Assembly (NCBI GenBank): GCA_947499955.1 | Contig: CANMQI010000007.1 | Span: 310,001 to 374,000, forward strand | Direction: 5' to 3' | DNA: 64,000 bases | Source of the DNA: an uncultured Granulosicoccus sp. | GTDB lineage: Bacteria; Pseudomonadota; Gammaproteobacteria; Granulosicoccales; Granulosicoccaceae | Shown: positions 29,232-38,338 of the stretch, piece after piece | Position numbering within the stretch: position 1 is the first letter of the stretch | Layout: each line of letters opens with the position of its first letter | Notes under the pieces: generated by a model | Told to the model about the DNA's origin: nothing | Databases searched by the model: none | The model's input: only the letters and a program-made list of their open reading frames with translations | Position numbers and translations under genes: made by a program

Positions 29232-30179
29232 ATGATTGGTCTGGCAAAGATTGCTGATCGAGGACCGTTTGTTGCGGCCGCTCTGGCGGCAGCCCTGTTG
29301 CTGTTGGCCTTGTGGCTGCCGGCGTTGGTCGCGGCAGGCAATATGTCAGGATTGCTGATCCTGGCGAGCGTGGCGTCCATGTTCTTCCTGATTGCCAGCG
29401 CTGCGGTAGTTGCCTTCGTCGCGTTGCGGCACGGGGAGATGTCTGCAGTGCAGGTGGTGGGAGGATGCCTCATCATGCTGATCGTGGTGTCCATCGTGTT
29501 GTACCAGTCACCAATCCACGTGCCTCTGGTGGCCAGTGTTTTCTGGCTACCGGCGATAATCGCAGCGATTGTGCTGGCGCGATCGGTGAAACTCGATTAC
29601 GCCGTGTTGAGCATCATTGCCTGTGGGGTGCTGGTTGTTATCGGTCTGAGCCTGATCACTGGCGATAGCACCGAGTTCTGGCGATCGCAGTTTGGTGGCG
29701 CGGTGATGGAGGGTGATGCTGCTTCGGCTACCTTGAGTGTCGAGCAACAGGAAGCCTTCATGGACACCATGGCCAGAATGATGACTGGCGCACTGGGTGT
29801 ATCGGTTGTGAGTATTGCGCTGGGTGCGTTGTTTCTGGCGCGTTCCTGGCAGGCGGGTCTGTTCAATCCTGGCGGATTCCAGAAAGAGTTTCACGCGCTG
29901 TCACTGGGTCGTAATGCGGCTCTGGTGTGTGTCCTGATCGTTGCCTTGGCCATATTCATGGGTGGGCAGCTGGCGGGAGCCATTGCGATGGTCGTGATAT
30001 TCGCTTTTTTTATACAAGGGCTGGCCGTGACTCACGCGTTGGTCAAACAACGCGGCATGCACCGCTTCTGGCTGCACGGAATCTATGTGTTGCTTCTGCT
30101 GCCGCATACTTTGCTTTTACTGGCAGCGCTGGGTCTGGCGGATAATCTGTTCAGCCTGCGGCGCTCCAAGAATGTCTGA
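29232..30179 (+). CDS. polytopic membrane protein of the rpsR-rplI interval (DUF2232-like)
   Basis: A 315-aa, very hydrophobic protein with roughly eight membrane segments, starting [20 protein letters not shown] and ending in a basic LRRSKNV. A hydrophilic loop with [16 protein letters not shown] lies near residue 155. A DUF2232-like membrane protein often sits at this place between rpsR and rplI in gammaproteobacteria, which is the main support for the call. Its function is unknown. It is 150 bases after rpsR and 14 before rplI. No clear Shine-Dalgarno is visible before the ATG. Confidence 0.7.
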   Translation: MIGLAKIADRGPFVAAALAAALLLLALWLPALVAAGNMSGLLILASVASMFFLIASAAVVAFVALRHGEMSAVQVVGGCLIMLIVVSIVLYQSPIHVPLVASVFWLPAIIAAIVLARSVKLDYAVLSIIACGVLVVIGLSLITGDSTEFWRSQFGGAVMEGDAASATLSVEQQEAFMDTMARMMTGALGVSVVSIALGALFLARSWQAGLFNPGGFQKEFHALSLGRNAALVCVLIVALAIFMGGQLAGAIAMVVIFAFFIQGLAVTHALVKQRGMHRFWLHGIYVLLLLPHTLLLLAALGLADNLFSLRRSKNV

Positions 30180-30193
30180 TTGGAGAATTTATA

Positions 30194-30646
30194 ATGCAAG
30201 TCATACTGCTTGAGAAAATCGACAAGGTCGGTCTGCTGGGTGATTTGGTAGAGGTGAAGTCCGGATACGCCCGAAACTTCCTGCTGCCACAGGGCAAGGC
30301 TGAAATGGCGACCCCTGACAACGTTGAAGCGTTCCAACAGCGTCGCGCTGAACTGGAAAAGCAGCAGGAAGAGGCACTGTCTGAAGCGAATACGCGCAAG
30401 GCAGCACTCGAAGGCACCACGGTCAGCATCACTTCACGTGCCGGTACCGAAGGCAAGCTGTTCGGTTCCATTGGTACCGAAGAAATTCGTGCTGCTTTCG
30501 AATCTGCTGGACAGACTGTCGAGAAGAAGGAAATTCGTTTGCCCGAAGGTCCACTGCGCAACGTAGGTGAGCATCCTGTGACACTGCATCTGCACACTGA
30601 TGTCAATGTCGAAGTCATCGTCAACGTGGTTGGCGAAGAAGTCTGA
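30194..30646 (+). CDS. rplI: 50S ribosomal protein L9
   Basis: A 150-aa large-subunit protein with two globular domains joined by a long helix. The N-terminal rRNA-binding domain [30 protein letters not shown] is diagnostic, with the connecting helix around residues 45-75. GGAG lies upstream with normal spacing. It closes the rpsF operon. Confidence 0.99.
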   Translation: MQVILLEKIDKVGLLGDLVEVKSGYARNFLLPQGKAEMATPDNVEAFQQRRAELEKQQEEALSEANTRKAALEGTTVSITSRAGTEGKLFGSIGTEEIRAAFESAGQTVEKKEIRLPEGPLRNVGEHPVTLHLHTDVNVEVIVNVVGEEV

Positions 30647-30721
30647 TTGTCCTGTTGATCCCGGCTGTCGGTCATTTGATCGTCGCCGGTCATACCTTGC
30701 GGCAGGGAGGCCCGGGTATCT

Positions 30722-30737
30722 GATGCGTAATCGCATC
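30722..30737 (+). terminator. small hairpin after rplI
   Basis: GATGCG (30722-30727) and CGCATC (30732-30737) form a 6-bp stem with a TAAT loop, followed by TTGCTTGC. It could end the rplI transcript, but the U-tract is poor. Confidence 0.3.
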
Positions 30738-30823
30738 TTGCTTGCATGGCAGGACGCCATACTCGTCTGATCATGTGACACTCGCTTGCGAAATGGGCAG
30801 GTAATGCTGCACCTGTACAGGGG

Positions 30824-30851
30824 TTGATGCGGTAAAGTCACCTGATAATCA
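30824..30851 (+). promoter_or_regulatory. candidate promoter of dnaB
   Basis: TTGATG (30824-30829), 16 bases, TAATCA (30846-30851), 24 bases before the dnaB ATG. Moderate matches to the sigma-70 consensus, in a 229-base gap after rplI. Confidence 0.35.
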
Positions 30852-30875
30852 GCGCTAAGCCGGAGTAACTTGCAG

Positions 30876-32474
30876 ATGGTTCATACGCCAGAAGATTTTG
30901 GTTTTCCTACGGCGATGGAGCAGGACGAGTACGGCGCGCCACTGGATGCGTCACCGGAAGACTTTGGCGTGGATCTGGCGGCTTTCGGCCCCCCGGACCC
31001 TCCACCGAATCCCAATCCCGGCTACGGCGGCTCGCAGGACGGGAACTGGTCAGGCGGTGGCGGCTCACGTTCCGGGAAACGTTCCACCAAACAGTTGATG
31101 GAACAGCTGTCCAAGCGTCGAAACAACGAACCTCCCCAGTCGCTGGAAGCCGAGCAGGCTGTTCTGGGCTGCCTGATGCTGGAAGCCAATGAGGCGTTCG
31201 ATAAAGTCTCCGAAACGGTAGGTGAGTCGGACTTCTATCAGTTCAATCATCGACTGATCTTCCGAGCGGTGTCAGCACTCGCCACTGAAGGGCGACATCC
31301 GGATGTGGTCACTGTGACCGGTTGGCTGCAGACTCAGGGTGACCTGGAAGATGCTGGTGGCCTGAACTATATCGGGGCGCTTGTTGAAGTGACTCCCAGT
31401 GCCAGCAACATCAAGGCTTATGCCGAGATCGTGCGCGAACGTTCGGTGCTGCGCCAGTTGATCGGTGTGGCCAACGAGATCGCTGACAGTGCCTATGACG
31501 CTGGAGGCCGTAGCTCGAAAGACCTGCTGGATGAAGCCGAAACCAAGGTGTTCGCCATTGCAGACCAGGGCGCCAAGGGCGCGGGTGGTTTCCACGATAT
31601 CAAGACCGTGTTGTCAGGCGCCATCGAGCGTATCAACATGCTGTTCGAGTCCGATGATGCGATCACAGGTTTGTCGACCGGATTCACCGAGTTGGACGAG
31701 AAAACCAGTGGCTTGCAGAAATCGGATCTGATCATCGTTGCGGGACGCCCGTCGATGGGCAAGACGACCTTCGCAATGAATGTCGCGGAGAACGCTGCCA
31801 TGGAATCCGATGCGCCGGTGGCCATCTTCAGTATGGAGATGCCAGCCGAGCAATTGGCCATGAGGATGATTTCCTCACTTGGACGTGTGGAGCTGCAGAA
31901 GCTGAGAACCGGCAAGCTGATGGAGCAGGACTGGCCCAGAATCACTTCGGCCATTACTCTGTTGAATCAGAAGCGCAACGTTTACATCGATGATACGCCG
32001 GCATTGACTCCCACTGATCTGCGCGCCCGCTGTCGGCGTCTGGCGCGTGAACACGGTCTGGGTCTGATTGTCATCGATTATCTGCAGCTGATGCAGATTG
32101 CTGACAGCAAGGAGAACCGTACCAGTGAAATCTCGGAAATTTCGCGGTCACTGAAATCGCTGGCAAAAGAACTACAAGTGCCGGTTATTGCATTATCTCA
32201 GCTCAATCGCAGTCTGGAGCAACGCCCCGACAAACGACCGGTCATGTCTGACCTGCGCGAATCGGGCGCCATCGAGCAGGATGCCGACGTCATCATGTTC
32301 ATCTACCGTGATGAGGTTTACAACCCGGAAGACGAGGCCAGCAAGGGGCGTGCGGAAATACTGATCAGAAAGCAGCGAAACGGACCTATCGGTACAGTGC
32401 ATCTGACCTTCCTGGGGCAATACACCCGTTTCGAAAACTATTCTCCGGAAGTCATGACAGGTGAGTTTTCCTGA
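30876..32474 (+). CDS. dnaB: DnaB replicative DNA helicase
   Basis: Hexameric 5'-3' helicase at the replication fork. I chose ATG 30876 (MVHTPEDFGFPTAMEQ), with CGGAG 10 bases upstream; a TTG six bases earlier is also open. The helicase N-domain begins near residue 84 (PPQSLEAEQAVLGCLMLE) and the RecA-like C-domain has Walker A GRPSMGKTTFA near 292 and the DnaB motif IVIDYLQLMQ. The 532 aa exceed the 471 of E. coli by an N-terminal extension of about 80 residues rich in Pro, Gly, Asn and Ser. Position between rplI and alr is conserved. Confidence 0.97.
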   Translation: MVHTPEDFGFPTAMEQDEYGAPLDASPEDFGVDLAAFGPPDPPPNPNPGYGGSQDGNWSGGGGSRSGKRSTKQLMEQLSKRRNNEPPQSLEAEQAVLGCLMLEANEAFDKVSETVGESDFYQFNHRLIFRAVSALATEGRHPDVVTVTGWLQTQGDLEDAGGLNYIGALVEVTPSASNIKAYAEIVRERSVLRQLIGVANEIADSAYDAGGRSSKDLLDEAETKVFAIADQGAKGAGGFHDIKTVLSGAIERINMLFESDDAITGLSTGFTELDEKTSGLQKSDLIIVAGRPSMGKTTFAMNVAENAAMESDAPVAIFSMEMPAEQLAMRMISSLGRVELQKLRTGKLMEQDWPRITSAITLLNQKRNVYIDDTPALTPTDLRARCRRLAREHGLGLIVIDYLQLMQIADSKENRTSEISEISRSLKSLAKELQVPVIALSQLNRSLEQRPDKRPVMSDLRESGAIEQDADVIMFIYRDEVYNPEDEASKGRAEILIRKQRNGPIGTVHLTFLGQYTRFENYSPEVMTGEFS

Positions 32475-32541
32475 TGGGCGGTAATGTTTGATGACACACG
32501 AATTCTCGGCGTCGCGCGAATTGGGACAGGGATTGGCTGAC

Positions 32542-33672
32542 ATGAACAGGCGTTCGGTCACGATAACGGTCAATGTGCAGGCCTTGCGAGAGAACCTGGC
32601 TACAGCCAGGCGTCTGAGTGGCGGTTCCCTGCAATTCGCGACCATCAAGGCAGATGCCTACGGGCATGGCGCGGTGGCGGTTGCGCATGCATTGTCGCCA
32701 AGGGCCTCAAAGCGACAGTACAGTGAGCCTGCTTCGGCGACCAACGAGCCGACTGAATCAGTTGCCGATGGTTTCGGGGTGGTCACGCTGGAAGAGGCCC
32801 TGGAACTTCGCCAGTCAGGGATACGTCAGGCAATTCTGGTATTGCAAGGGCCTCAGAACGGTGAATCCGCGTCGCAGATGAAGCGCCACCAGTTGTGGCC
32901 TGTCATCCATGACAAGCACCAGTACGACTGGTTTCGACAACACCCTGATCGTGGCGAATTGCAGGCCTGGCTGAAGGTGGACTCAGGCATGGGGCGGCTG
33001 GGTTTCTCGCCGGAAGAGGCCAATCGTATACTGGCATCTGGTGACGATGTCCGCTGGTCAGGGGTGATGACACATTTCGCCTGCGCCGATGAAACGGGCA
33101 ATGCCTACACTGAACAACAGGTACAACGGTTCAACAGCGTGCAGTCGGAACTGCCGCTGGCACGTTCCATGGCCAATTCCGCTGCTGTTCTGGCCTGGCC
33201 AATGACCCGGGCTGACTGGGCACGGCCTGGCATCATGTTGTATGGCTGTAATCCTCTGGACCGTGAGCTGACAGATGATGTCGTGCTGAAGTCGGCCATG
33301 ACGGTGGAGGCGCCGCTGATTTCCGTCAAGCACATGAACAAGGGGGCAGGTATCGGCTATGCGCAGTCGTGGAGATGTCCGGAAGACATGCCTGTCGGTT
33401 ATGTGGCCGCGGGCTATCGTGATGGCATACCTCGCGTGCTGGACAGCTCAGCCTGTGTGAGCATTGCCGGATACAAATGCCCGGTTGTGGGGCGAGTATC
33501 AATGGATTCGTTTGCTGTCGATCTGCGTCAGGTTCCGGACGCCGGAGTTGGAGATCTGGTGGAATTGTGGGGAGAGAACAATTCCATCGACGAGCTGGCC
33601 AAGGCGGCTGGAACTATCAGTTATGAATTGCTTACATCAATTCGCGGCAAGCGCACGTACATTGATCGATGA
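32542..33672 (+). CDS. alr: alanine racemase
   Basis: PLP enzyme that makes D-alanine for peptidoglycan. I chose ATG 32542 (MNRRSVTITVNVQALREN) because AGGGA lies 9 bases upstream and the length (376 aa) fits; ATG 32491 would add 17 residues. The PLP lysine is in IKADAYGHGA (about residue 35) and the catalytic tyrosine in AGIGYAQSW. A hydrophilic insertion of about 20 residues (RASKRQYSEPASATNEP) follows the first strand-helix unit. It lies downstream of dnaB, as in many gammaproteobacteria. Confidence 0.95.
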   Translation: MNRRSVTITVNVQALRENLATARRLSGGSLQFATIKADAYGHGAVAVAHALSPRASKRQYSEPASATNEPTESVADGFGVVTLEEALELRQSGIRQAILVLQGPQNGESASQMKRHQLWPVIHDKHQYDWFRQHPDRGELQAWLKVDSGMGRLGFSPEEANRILASGDDVRWSGVMTHFACADETGNAYTEQQVQRFNSVQSELPLARSMANSAAVLAWPMTRADWARPGIMLYGCNPLDRELTDDVVLKSAMTVEAPLISVKHMNKGAGIGYAQSWRCPEDMPVGYVAAGYRDGIPRVLDSSACVSIAGYKCPVVGRVSMDSFAVDLRQVPDAGVGDLVELWGENNSIDELAKAAGTISYELLTSIRGKRTYIDR

Positions 33673-33809
33673 GCGATATTCGGTGGTATTTTTTACTTTT
33701 TTGCAACGTCCTGATCAACAAACTCTGGTTATCCTAACCTTCGTAAGCTCAATGGCCGGAGAACGTTTGTCATCGTCGTGATGAGACAGGTGACTTCGGC
33801 TTTACGCTC

Positions 33810-33846
33810 GCTGCCCGAAAAACGCGTTAGTGATGCTTCGGGCAGC
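33810..33846. terminator. hairpin between converging alr and fdxA
   Basis: GCTGCCCGAA (33810-33819) is perfectly inverted at 33837-33846 around a 17-base loop. It lies 35 bases before the fdxA stop and 138 after alr, so it can serve both transcripts. A T-rich stretch (ATTTTTTACTTTTTT) just after alr is a second candidate stop for that gene. Confidence 0.55.
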
Positions 33847-33881
33847 AGGCATTACGATTTGAATGTCTCAGACTGAATGGA

Positions 33882-34205
33882 TTACCGCTCCAGATACTGC
33901 AACTTGTCTGTCTTTCCTTCCCACTCCTTGGCATCAGCTGGAGGGTCCTTCTGTACGGTTATGACAGGCCAGATTGCCGACAGCTCGGCGTTGAGTTGCA
34001 GATATGGCTCATCTTCGGGTTTCATGTCTTCTTCGGCCACAATGGCGTCGATAGGACATTCAGGCTCGCACAATGAACAGTCGATACACTCTTCGGGATC
34101 GATGACCAGGAAGTTCGGGCCTTCGTGGAAGCAGTCGACAGGGCAGACTTCCACGCAATCGGTGTACTTGCATTTGATGCAGTTTTCGGTAACCACGAAG
34201 GTCAT
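33882..34205 (-). CDS. fdxA: FdxA seven-iron ferredoxin
   Basis: A 107-aa [3Fe-4S][4Fe-4S] ferredoxin. The start [26 protein letters not shown] holds the first cysteine set, and [12 protein letters not shown] near residue 40 the second. A C-terminal extension ([21 protein letters not shown]) is typical of proteobacterial and Azotobacter FdxA. It transfers electrons at low potential; its partner is unknown. It diverges from galU across 141 bases. Confidence 0.97.
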   Translation of the reverse strand: MTFVVTENCIKCKYTDCVEVCPVDCFHEGPNFLVIDPEECIDCSLCEPECPIDAIVAEEDMKPEDEPYLQLNAELSAIWPVITVQKDPPADAKEWEGKTDKLQYLER

Positions 34206-34242
34206 GGGCAGGTCTCTTGTTTTGGCTTGACTGTTGCAAATA

Positions 34243-34270
34243 TTAGCAAATTCGCGCGCATTGGTATGAT
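34243..34270 (+). promoter_or_regulatory. possible galU promoter
   Basis: TTAGCA (34243-34248), 16 bases, TATGAT (34265-34270). The -10 is good and the -35 matches 4 of 6. It lies in the fdxA-galU divergent gap, leaving a leader of about 70 bases. Confidence 0.35.
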
Positions 34271-34346
34271 CTACGCGAGTTGTTCCTTAACACTCGATGA
34301 TACCGTAGGGACAGTCTGGCAGTCATCGGAATGGATTTATAAACTT

Positions 34347-35258
34347 ATGAAAGCGATAAAGAAGGCAGTATTTCCAGTAGCGGGTATGGGCACCAGGTTC
34401 TTGCCTGCCACGAAGGCAAACCCGAAGGAAATGTTGCCTGTAGTGGATAAGCCACTGATTCAGTATGCGGCAGAGGAAGCAGTCGCTGCAGGTGTCGAAA
34501 CACTCATCTTCGTGACCGGACGTAACAAACGTTCCATCGAAGATCATTTTGATACCGCTTACGAACTGGAGCGTGAGCTGGAAGCCAAGTCCAAGGCGAA
34601 GATGCTGGAAGTGTTGCGTAGTATTCTGCCAAGCCACGTCAATTGCGTTTTCATTCGCCAGTCACAGGCACTGGGTCTCGGTCATGCGGTACTGTGCGCG
34701 CGGCCTGTGGTGAACGACGAGCCCTTCGCCGTCATTCTGGCCGACGATCTGATCAACTCGATGGAAGGCGGCAAACCCTGCCTCAGTCAGATGGTGGATC
34801 TGTTCAACTTCCAGCATTGTTCCATTCTGGGTACGGAGCAGGTGCCGAAGGAGGATGTCAGTTCCTACGGCATCGTGGACGGTGTGATCGTCAAGCCAGG
34901 GCTCATGGAAGTCTCCGGTATCGTGGAAAAACCGGCAGTGGACAAGGCGCCCAGCAATCAGGCTGTCGTGGGACGGTACATACTGACACCGCGTATTTTT
35001 GAACTGCTGGAAAATACGCAACGCGGCGCGGGCAACGAGATCCAGCTGACCGATGCGATTGCCGAGTTGCTCAAGGAGCAGCGTGTGCTTGCCTACAATT
35101 TCAAGGGACGTCGCTTCGATTGTGGCAGCAAGCTCGGTTATCTGAAAGCGCAGGTCGAATTTGCACTGGAGCATGAGGAGGTGGGTGAAGAATTCCGTGA
35201 ATTCCTGAAGCAACTGCATGCACAGGAAACCCAGAAGGTCGTGGCTCTCAAGAAGTAA
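34347..35258 (+). CDS. galU: UTP-glucose-1-phosphate uridylyltransferase
   Basis: Makes UDP-glucose from UTP and glucose-1-phosphate for envelope polysaccharides. I chose ATG 34347 ([32 protein letters not shown]), the GalU signature start; upstream in-frame sequence overlaps fdxA. The 303-aa protein has the nucleotide loop [11 protein letters not shown] (residues 13-23), [12 protein letters not shown] and the VEKP segment near 193. Length is standard. A strong hairpin follows the stop. Confidence 0.98.
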   Translation: MKAIKKAVFPVAGMGTRFLPATKANPKEMLPVVDKPLIQYAAEEAVAAGVETLIFVTGRNKRSIEDHFDTAYELERELEAKSKAKMLEVLRSILPSHVNCVFIRQSQALGLGHAVLCARPVVNDEPFAVILADDLINSMEGGKPCLSQMVDLFNFQHCSILGTEQVPKEDVSSYGIVDGVIVKPGLMEVSGIVEKPAVDKAPSNQAVVGRYILTPRIFELLENTQRGAGNEIQLTDAIAELLKEQRVLAYNFKGRRFDCGSKLGYLKAQVEFALEHEEVGEEFREFLKQLHAQETQKVVALKK

Positions 35259-35290
35259 GGATTCGGCAGGCAGCGATCCTGATCGTACGG

Positions 35291-35319
35291 GCGGGCTGAT
35301 AGCACAAGCTATCACCCGC
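35291..35319 (+). terminator. hairpin after galU
   Basis: GCGGG-C-TGATAGC (35291-35303) pairs with GCTATCA-CCCGC (35308-35319): 12 pairs, one bulged C and an ACAA loop. It begins 33 bases after the galU stop. The following bases lack a clear U-tract. Confidence 0.55.
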
Positions 35320-35418
35320 TCGAGCTTCTGCCCGATAATCAGTACTGTTTCCCTCTGATGGTTGTCTCGTCAAGAGAGTATGCTGCGTGGCCTTGTCTGT
35401 TCTCTTGACACATTCTCC

Positions 35419-36708
35419 ATGCAGTCGAACAAGGCCTCATTGGCAATCTTTGGTGTGTTCTTTTTCGAATCCTCGGTCATTGGCCAGTGGATTCCGCGCA
35501 TACCGGATATAAAGAATCTGCTCGGACTCTCCGACGGCATGCTGGGACTGGCATTGCTGATGATGCCCATGGGGACGCTGATCGGCTTTTCGGTTGCCGG
35601 GCGTATCGTCGAATTGACCGGCCTGCGAAATGCCTGTCGGCTCTTCCTGCCGATCTGGGCCATTCTGTTCATAGGGCCGGCACTGGCCGAGAATTTCCTG
35701 CAACTGAGTCTGGCACTGATAGTCAGTGGCCTGGCCATTGGCATGATCGAAACCGCCATGAATACCGAAGCGGCGCGTATCGAGCGGGTTGCCGGCAAAC
35801 GGCTCATGTCACGTTGTCACGGGTTCTGGAGTCTGGGTACCATGTTCGGTGCGCTGATCGGTGGGCTGCTGGCGCAGGCGGGTTTGTCTGTGGCGATGCA
35901 TTTTCTGTTGGCCATGCCGATCATTGCCTTATGCGGATACGCGTCTGCGACAGCATTGCCCAGGCTGGGTAATCGCGGCTATGGCATCGCAACTGAAGAA
36001 GCTGCTCGAAAATCTCCTGCGGATGTCCACACTGGGCCGAACCGTATCGAGGCAGACTCTGTCGAGGCTGGTGTTGCGACTCGCACCGAGACAAGCCTTC
36101 AACCATCGGTAGAGGCCGATGATGGCTTGAGGCTGTTCAGCTTGCCAGCCAGGGCGATTGTGCTGTTGTGTCTCATGCCCCTGGGAATCATGATGGTGGA
36201 AGGCGCCTTCATCGACTGGTCTGCGGTGTTCATGCGTGACGTGCTGGATGCCGGCCCCATGGTCATCGCGGTCACGTACTCCTCCTTTTCACTGGTCATG
36301 GCTGCCGTGCGACTCTCTGGAGACTGGTTGGCTTCTCGCTATGGCGATGTGCGGGTCGTACGAGTGTCGGGTCTGGCGGCTTGTCTGGGCATCAGCTTGT
36401 TTGCACTGGCGCCATCGACACCACTGGCATTCATTGCTGCCGCCTTGTCCGGGGCTGGTGTGGCCATCGTCTTTCCGCTGGCTGTAAGTGCCGCTGCCAA
36501 TCGGCCAGGCAGGACGTCGGCAGGCAATGTGGCCTCGCTGAACATGATTTCCTTCAGTGCCTTTCTGATTGCACCACCGCTGATCGGATTCATGTCCGAG
36601 CTGTTCGGGCTGCGCATTGCGCTGGTCTGTCTGGCGCCGCTGGCCTTTCTGACGTTTCTGCTGGCTGGCGAGGTTGCAGAGAAGCCGACTCAGACTTCTA
36701 TCAGGTGA
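35419..36708 (+). CDS. MFS transporter
   Basis: A 429-aa permease of the major facilitator superfamily with 12 predicted membrane segments in two halves. The two halves are joined by a hydrophilic loop of about 60 residues (EEAARKSPADVHTGPNRIEADSVE). I chose ATG 35419 (MQSNKASLAIFGVFFFESS); ATG 35380 or TTG 35362 are possible. FFFESSVIGQWIPRIPDIK and a conserved G-F-S-V-A-G-R loop after helix 2 resemble the YbjJ-type group. The substrate is unknown. It overlaps the opposite-strand TPM gene tail to tail by 19 bases. Confidence 0.85.
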   Translation: MQSNKASLAIFGVFFFESSVIGQWIPRIPDIKNLLGLSDGMLGLALLMMPMGTLIGFSVAGRIVELTGLRNACRLFLPIWAILFIGPALAENFLQLSLALIVSGLAIGMIETAMNTEAARIERVAGKRLMSRCHGFWSLGTMFGALIGGLLAQAGLSVAMHFLLAMPIIALCGYASATALPRLGNRGYGIATEEAARKSPADVHTGPNRIEADSVEAGVATRTETSLQPSVEADDGLRLFSLPARAIVLLCLMPLGIMMVEGAFIDWSAVFMRDVLDAGPMVIAVTYSSFSLVMAAVRLSGDWLASRYGDVRVVRVSGLAACLGISLFALAPSTPLAFIAAALSGAGVAIVFPLAVSAAANRPGRTSAGNVASLNMISFSAFLIAPPLIGFMSELFGLRIALVCLAPLAFLTFLLAGEVAEKPTQTSIR

Positions 36709-37343
36709 TTCGGTAGTTCATCTGGCTTGCCTTCAGGGGCAGGGAAGTGTTCCCACAATACCTGCCGACACTGATCAAGGGTATTGTCAAAGCCGTGGGC
36801 AATGTCACCGCGTTGCACATGGGCGATGAAGTCCTGCACGATCTTCTGCCAGAGCTGATCGTCAACTACCTCGGCAACGCCTTTGTCCACGATGATCTCG
36901 ACATAGTGTTCGGCGACGGATACGAATATGAGGACTCCGGTTCGGCCATGAGTCAGGTGCAGGTTCTGCAGAAAGAACTGTTCGCGGGCATGACGCGCCG
37001 CTCGCTGCTGCTTGACGGATCGAGGAATCATCATGAGTCGTACCTTGGATAGCTGGAACAGCATGCCCAGGCCGAGGAATGTCAGAACCTGTGCCGGATA
37101 GAGCCAGGTGACGGACGTGAATCCGGTGTTCGGAACATGCCAGTCACTGCTAGTAAAGAACGCCCAGAGATAATGCAAGCCCGGAATGCTCAGGGCGAGC
37201 AGGGCTGCCCAAAGCATGGGGATGTATCGATACCCGTCACTCTGCCGGGCGATGACGGTCACGATCTCGGCGTGAGTCCGTGATTCTGTCTGCCGTATCT
37301 TGCTGGCCAGGTCTTCTTTTTCTGCTTCGCTCAGAAAGGTCAT
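36690..37343 (-). CDS. membrane protein with TPM domain
   Basis: A 217-aa protein (ATG 37343, MTFLSEAEKEDLASKI; ATG 37361 adds six residues). The N-terminal half shows a TPM-domain start (IRQTESRTHAEIVTVIARQSDGYRYI), then two or three membrane segments (about 45-100). The TPM-like block resumes with GVLIFVSVAEHYVEIIVDKGVAEVVDDQLW near residue 135. It is the third gene of the lemA-TPM-TPM set. Related pairs occur widely in bacteria; function is poorly defined, with links to envelope and photosystem-repair TPM proteins. Confidence 0.82.
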   Translation of the reverse strand: MTFLSEAEKEDLASKIRQTESRTHAEIVTVIARQSDGYRYIPMLWAALLALSIPGLHYLWAFFTSSDWHVPNTGFTSVTWLYPAQVLTFLGLGMLFQLSKVRLMMIPRSVKQQRAARHAREQFFLQNLHLTHGRTGVLIFVSVAEHYVEIIVDKGVAEVVDDQLWQKIVQDFIAHVQRGDIAHGFDNTLDQCRQVLWEHFPAPEGKPDELPNHLIEV

Positions 37344-37367
37344 GTCAGCTGTTCTCGTCACTCATGC

Positions 37368-38294
37368 CTACCACCCTCCGGATGCACCGCCGCCGCCAAA
37401 GCTGCCGCCGCCGCCGCTGAACCCACCACCGCCCAGGCTGCCGCCGCTACGAAATCCGCCGGTGCCAATAGGCATGTTGCGACGGACCCCGCCTGAACCA
37501 CCGCCGCCTTTCCCCGATCCCATGAAGTACACGACCAGAAATGCGACCACGGCTGCGGCCAGTCCGATGAGAAGGTTGCCGGTGCCGAGGCTTGCTGCCA
37601 GACCTGCAAAGCCGGCTGGGAAAGCGCCGTTGGCAGCCTTGCGATAACCGGTCTTGCGCAGCAGGTGGGGAATGCCCACCATGGCGATGAAGATCAGCGG
37701 TATGAAATTGCCGATCTGTCGAGTGAGGGGATCGGAGCTGTTCTCATTGCTGTCAGCAGCCGTGTATTCACCCTGGATTGCCTGCAATATGGCGTTGACA
37801 CCCTGCTGGATGCCTTGCGCAAAACTGCCCTTGCGAAATGCGGGCAGGATTTCGCGTTGGATGATGATGCTGGACAGAGCGTCGGTCAAGGCGCCTTCAA
37901 GGCCATAGCCGACCTCGATACGCACCTTGCGTTCATTGGGGGCAACCACCAGCAACACCCCGTTGTCATTCTCCGATGTGCCGATCTGCCAGAAGCGGCC
38001 AAGCCGATTGGCATAATCCGCTATGTCGCGTCCGTCCAGTGACTCGACGGTGGCGACAACCAGCTGGTTGCCGGTTTCCTGTTCATGCGCGTCCAGTTGT
38101 GCACTCAGAGCACTTTCCTGTGCATCGTCAAGCAGACTTGCCAGATCGACGACTCGCCCGCTCAGGGCTGGAAACTCGCCCTGCGCCTGCGCCTGGGCCA
38201 GAAAGGACAGGCCCAGAAGACACAATGCAAGCAGCAGCCGGCCCGGACTTGCGAATCGCAAACTCGTGTTTGGAAGGATCGTGTATTCAGCCAT
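37368..38294 (-). CDS. secreted TPM-domain protein with glycine-rich C-terminus (YgcG-like)
   Basis: A 308-aa protein with a signal peptide (RLLLALCLLGLSFLAQAQA, cleavage near residue 37). A TPM domain follows (FPALSGRVVDLASLLDDAQESALSAQLDAHEQETGNQLVVATV, ending VRIEVGYGLEGALTD). Next come two membrane segments and a C-terminal low-complexity tail of Gly, Ser and Phe ending GGGGASGGW. This architecture is that of YgcG-type proteins. It is 44 bases after lemA, and 24 bases separate its stop from the next start. Confidence 0.88.
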   Translation of the reverse strand: MAEYTILPNTSLRFASPGRLLLALCLLGLSFLAQAQAQGEFPALSGRVVDLASLLDDAQESALSAQLDAHEQETGNQLVVATVESLDGRDIADYANRLGRFWQIGTSENDNGVLLVVAPNERKVRIEVGYGLEGALTDALSSIIIQREILPAFRKGSFAQGIQQGVNAILQAIQGEYTAADSNENSSDPLTRQIGNFIPLIFIAMVGIPHLLRKTGYRKAANGAFPAGFAGLAASLGTGNLLIGLAAAVVAFLVVYFMGSGKGGGGSGGVRRNMPIGTGGFRSGGSLGGGGFSGGGGSFGGGGASGGW

Positions 38295-38338
38295 GAATAT
38301 CTGCCTGGGCCGAGGAGGTGCTACGCCCGCTGATGAAA

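Noticed and set aside
33673-33881. Possible small gene between alr and fdxA
   Set aside because: No frame with a plausible start and family-like composition; the region is explained by a T-rich stretch and a terminator hairpin.
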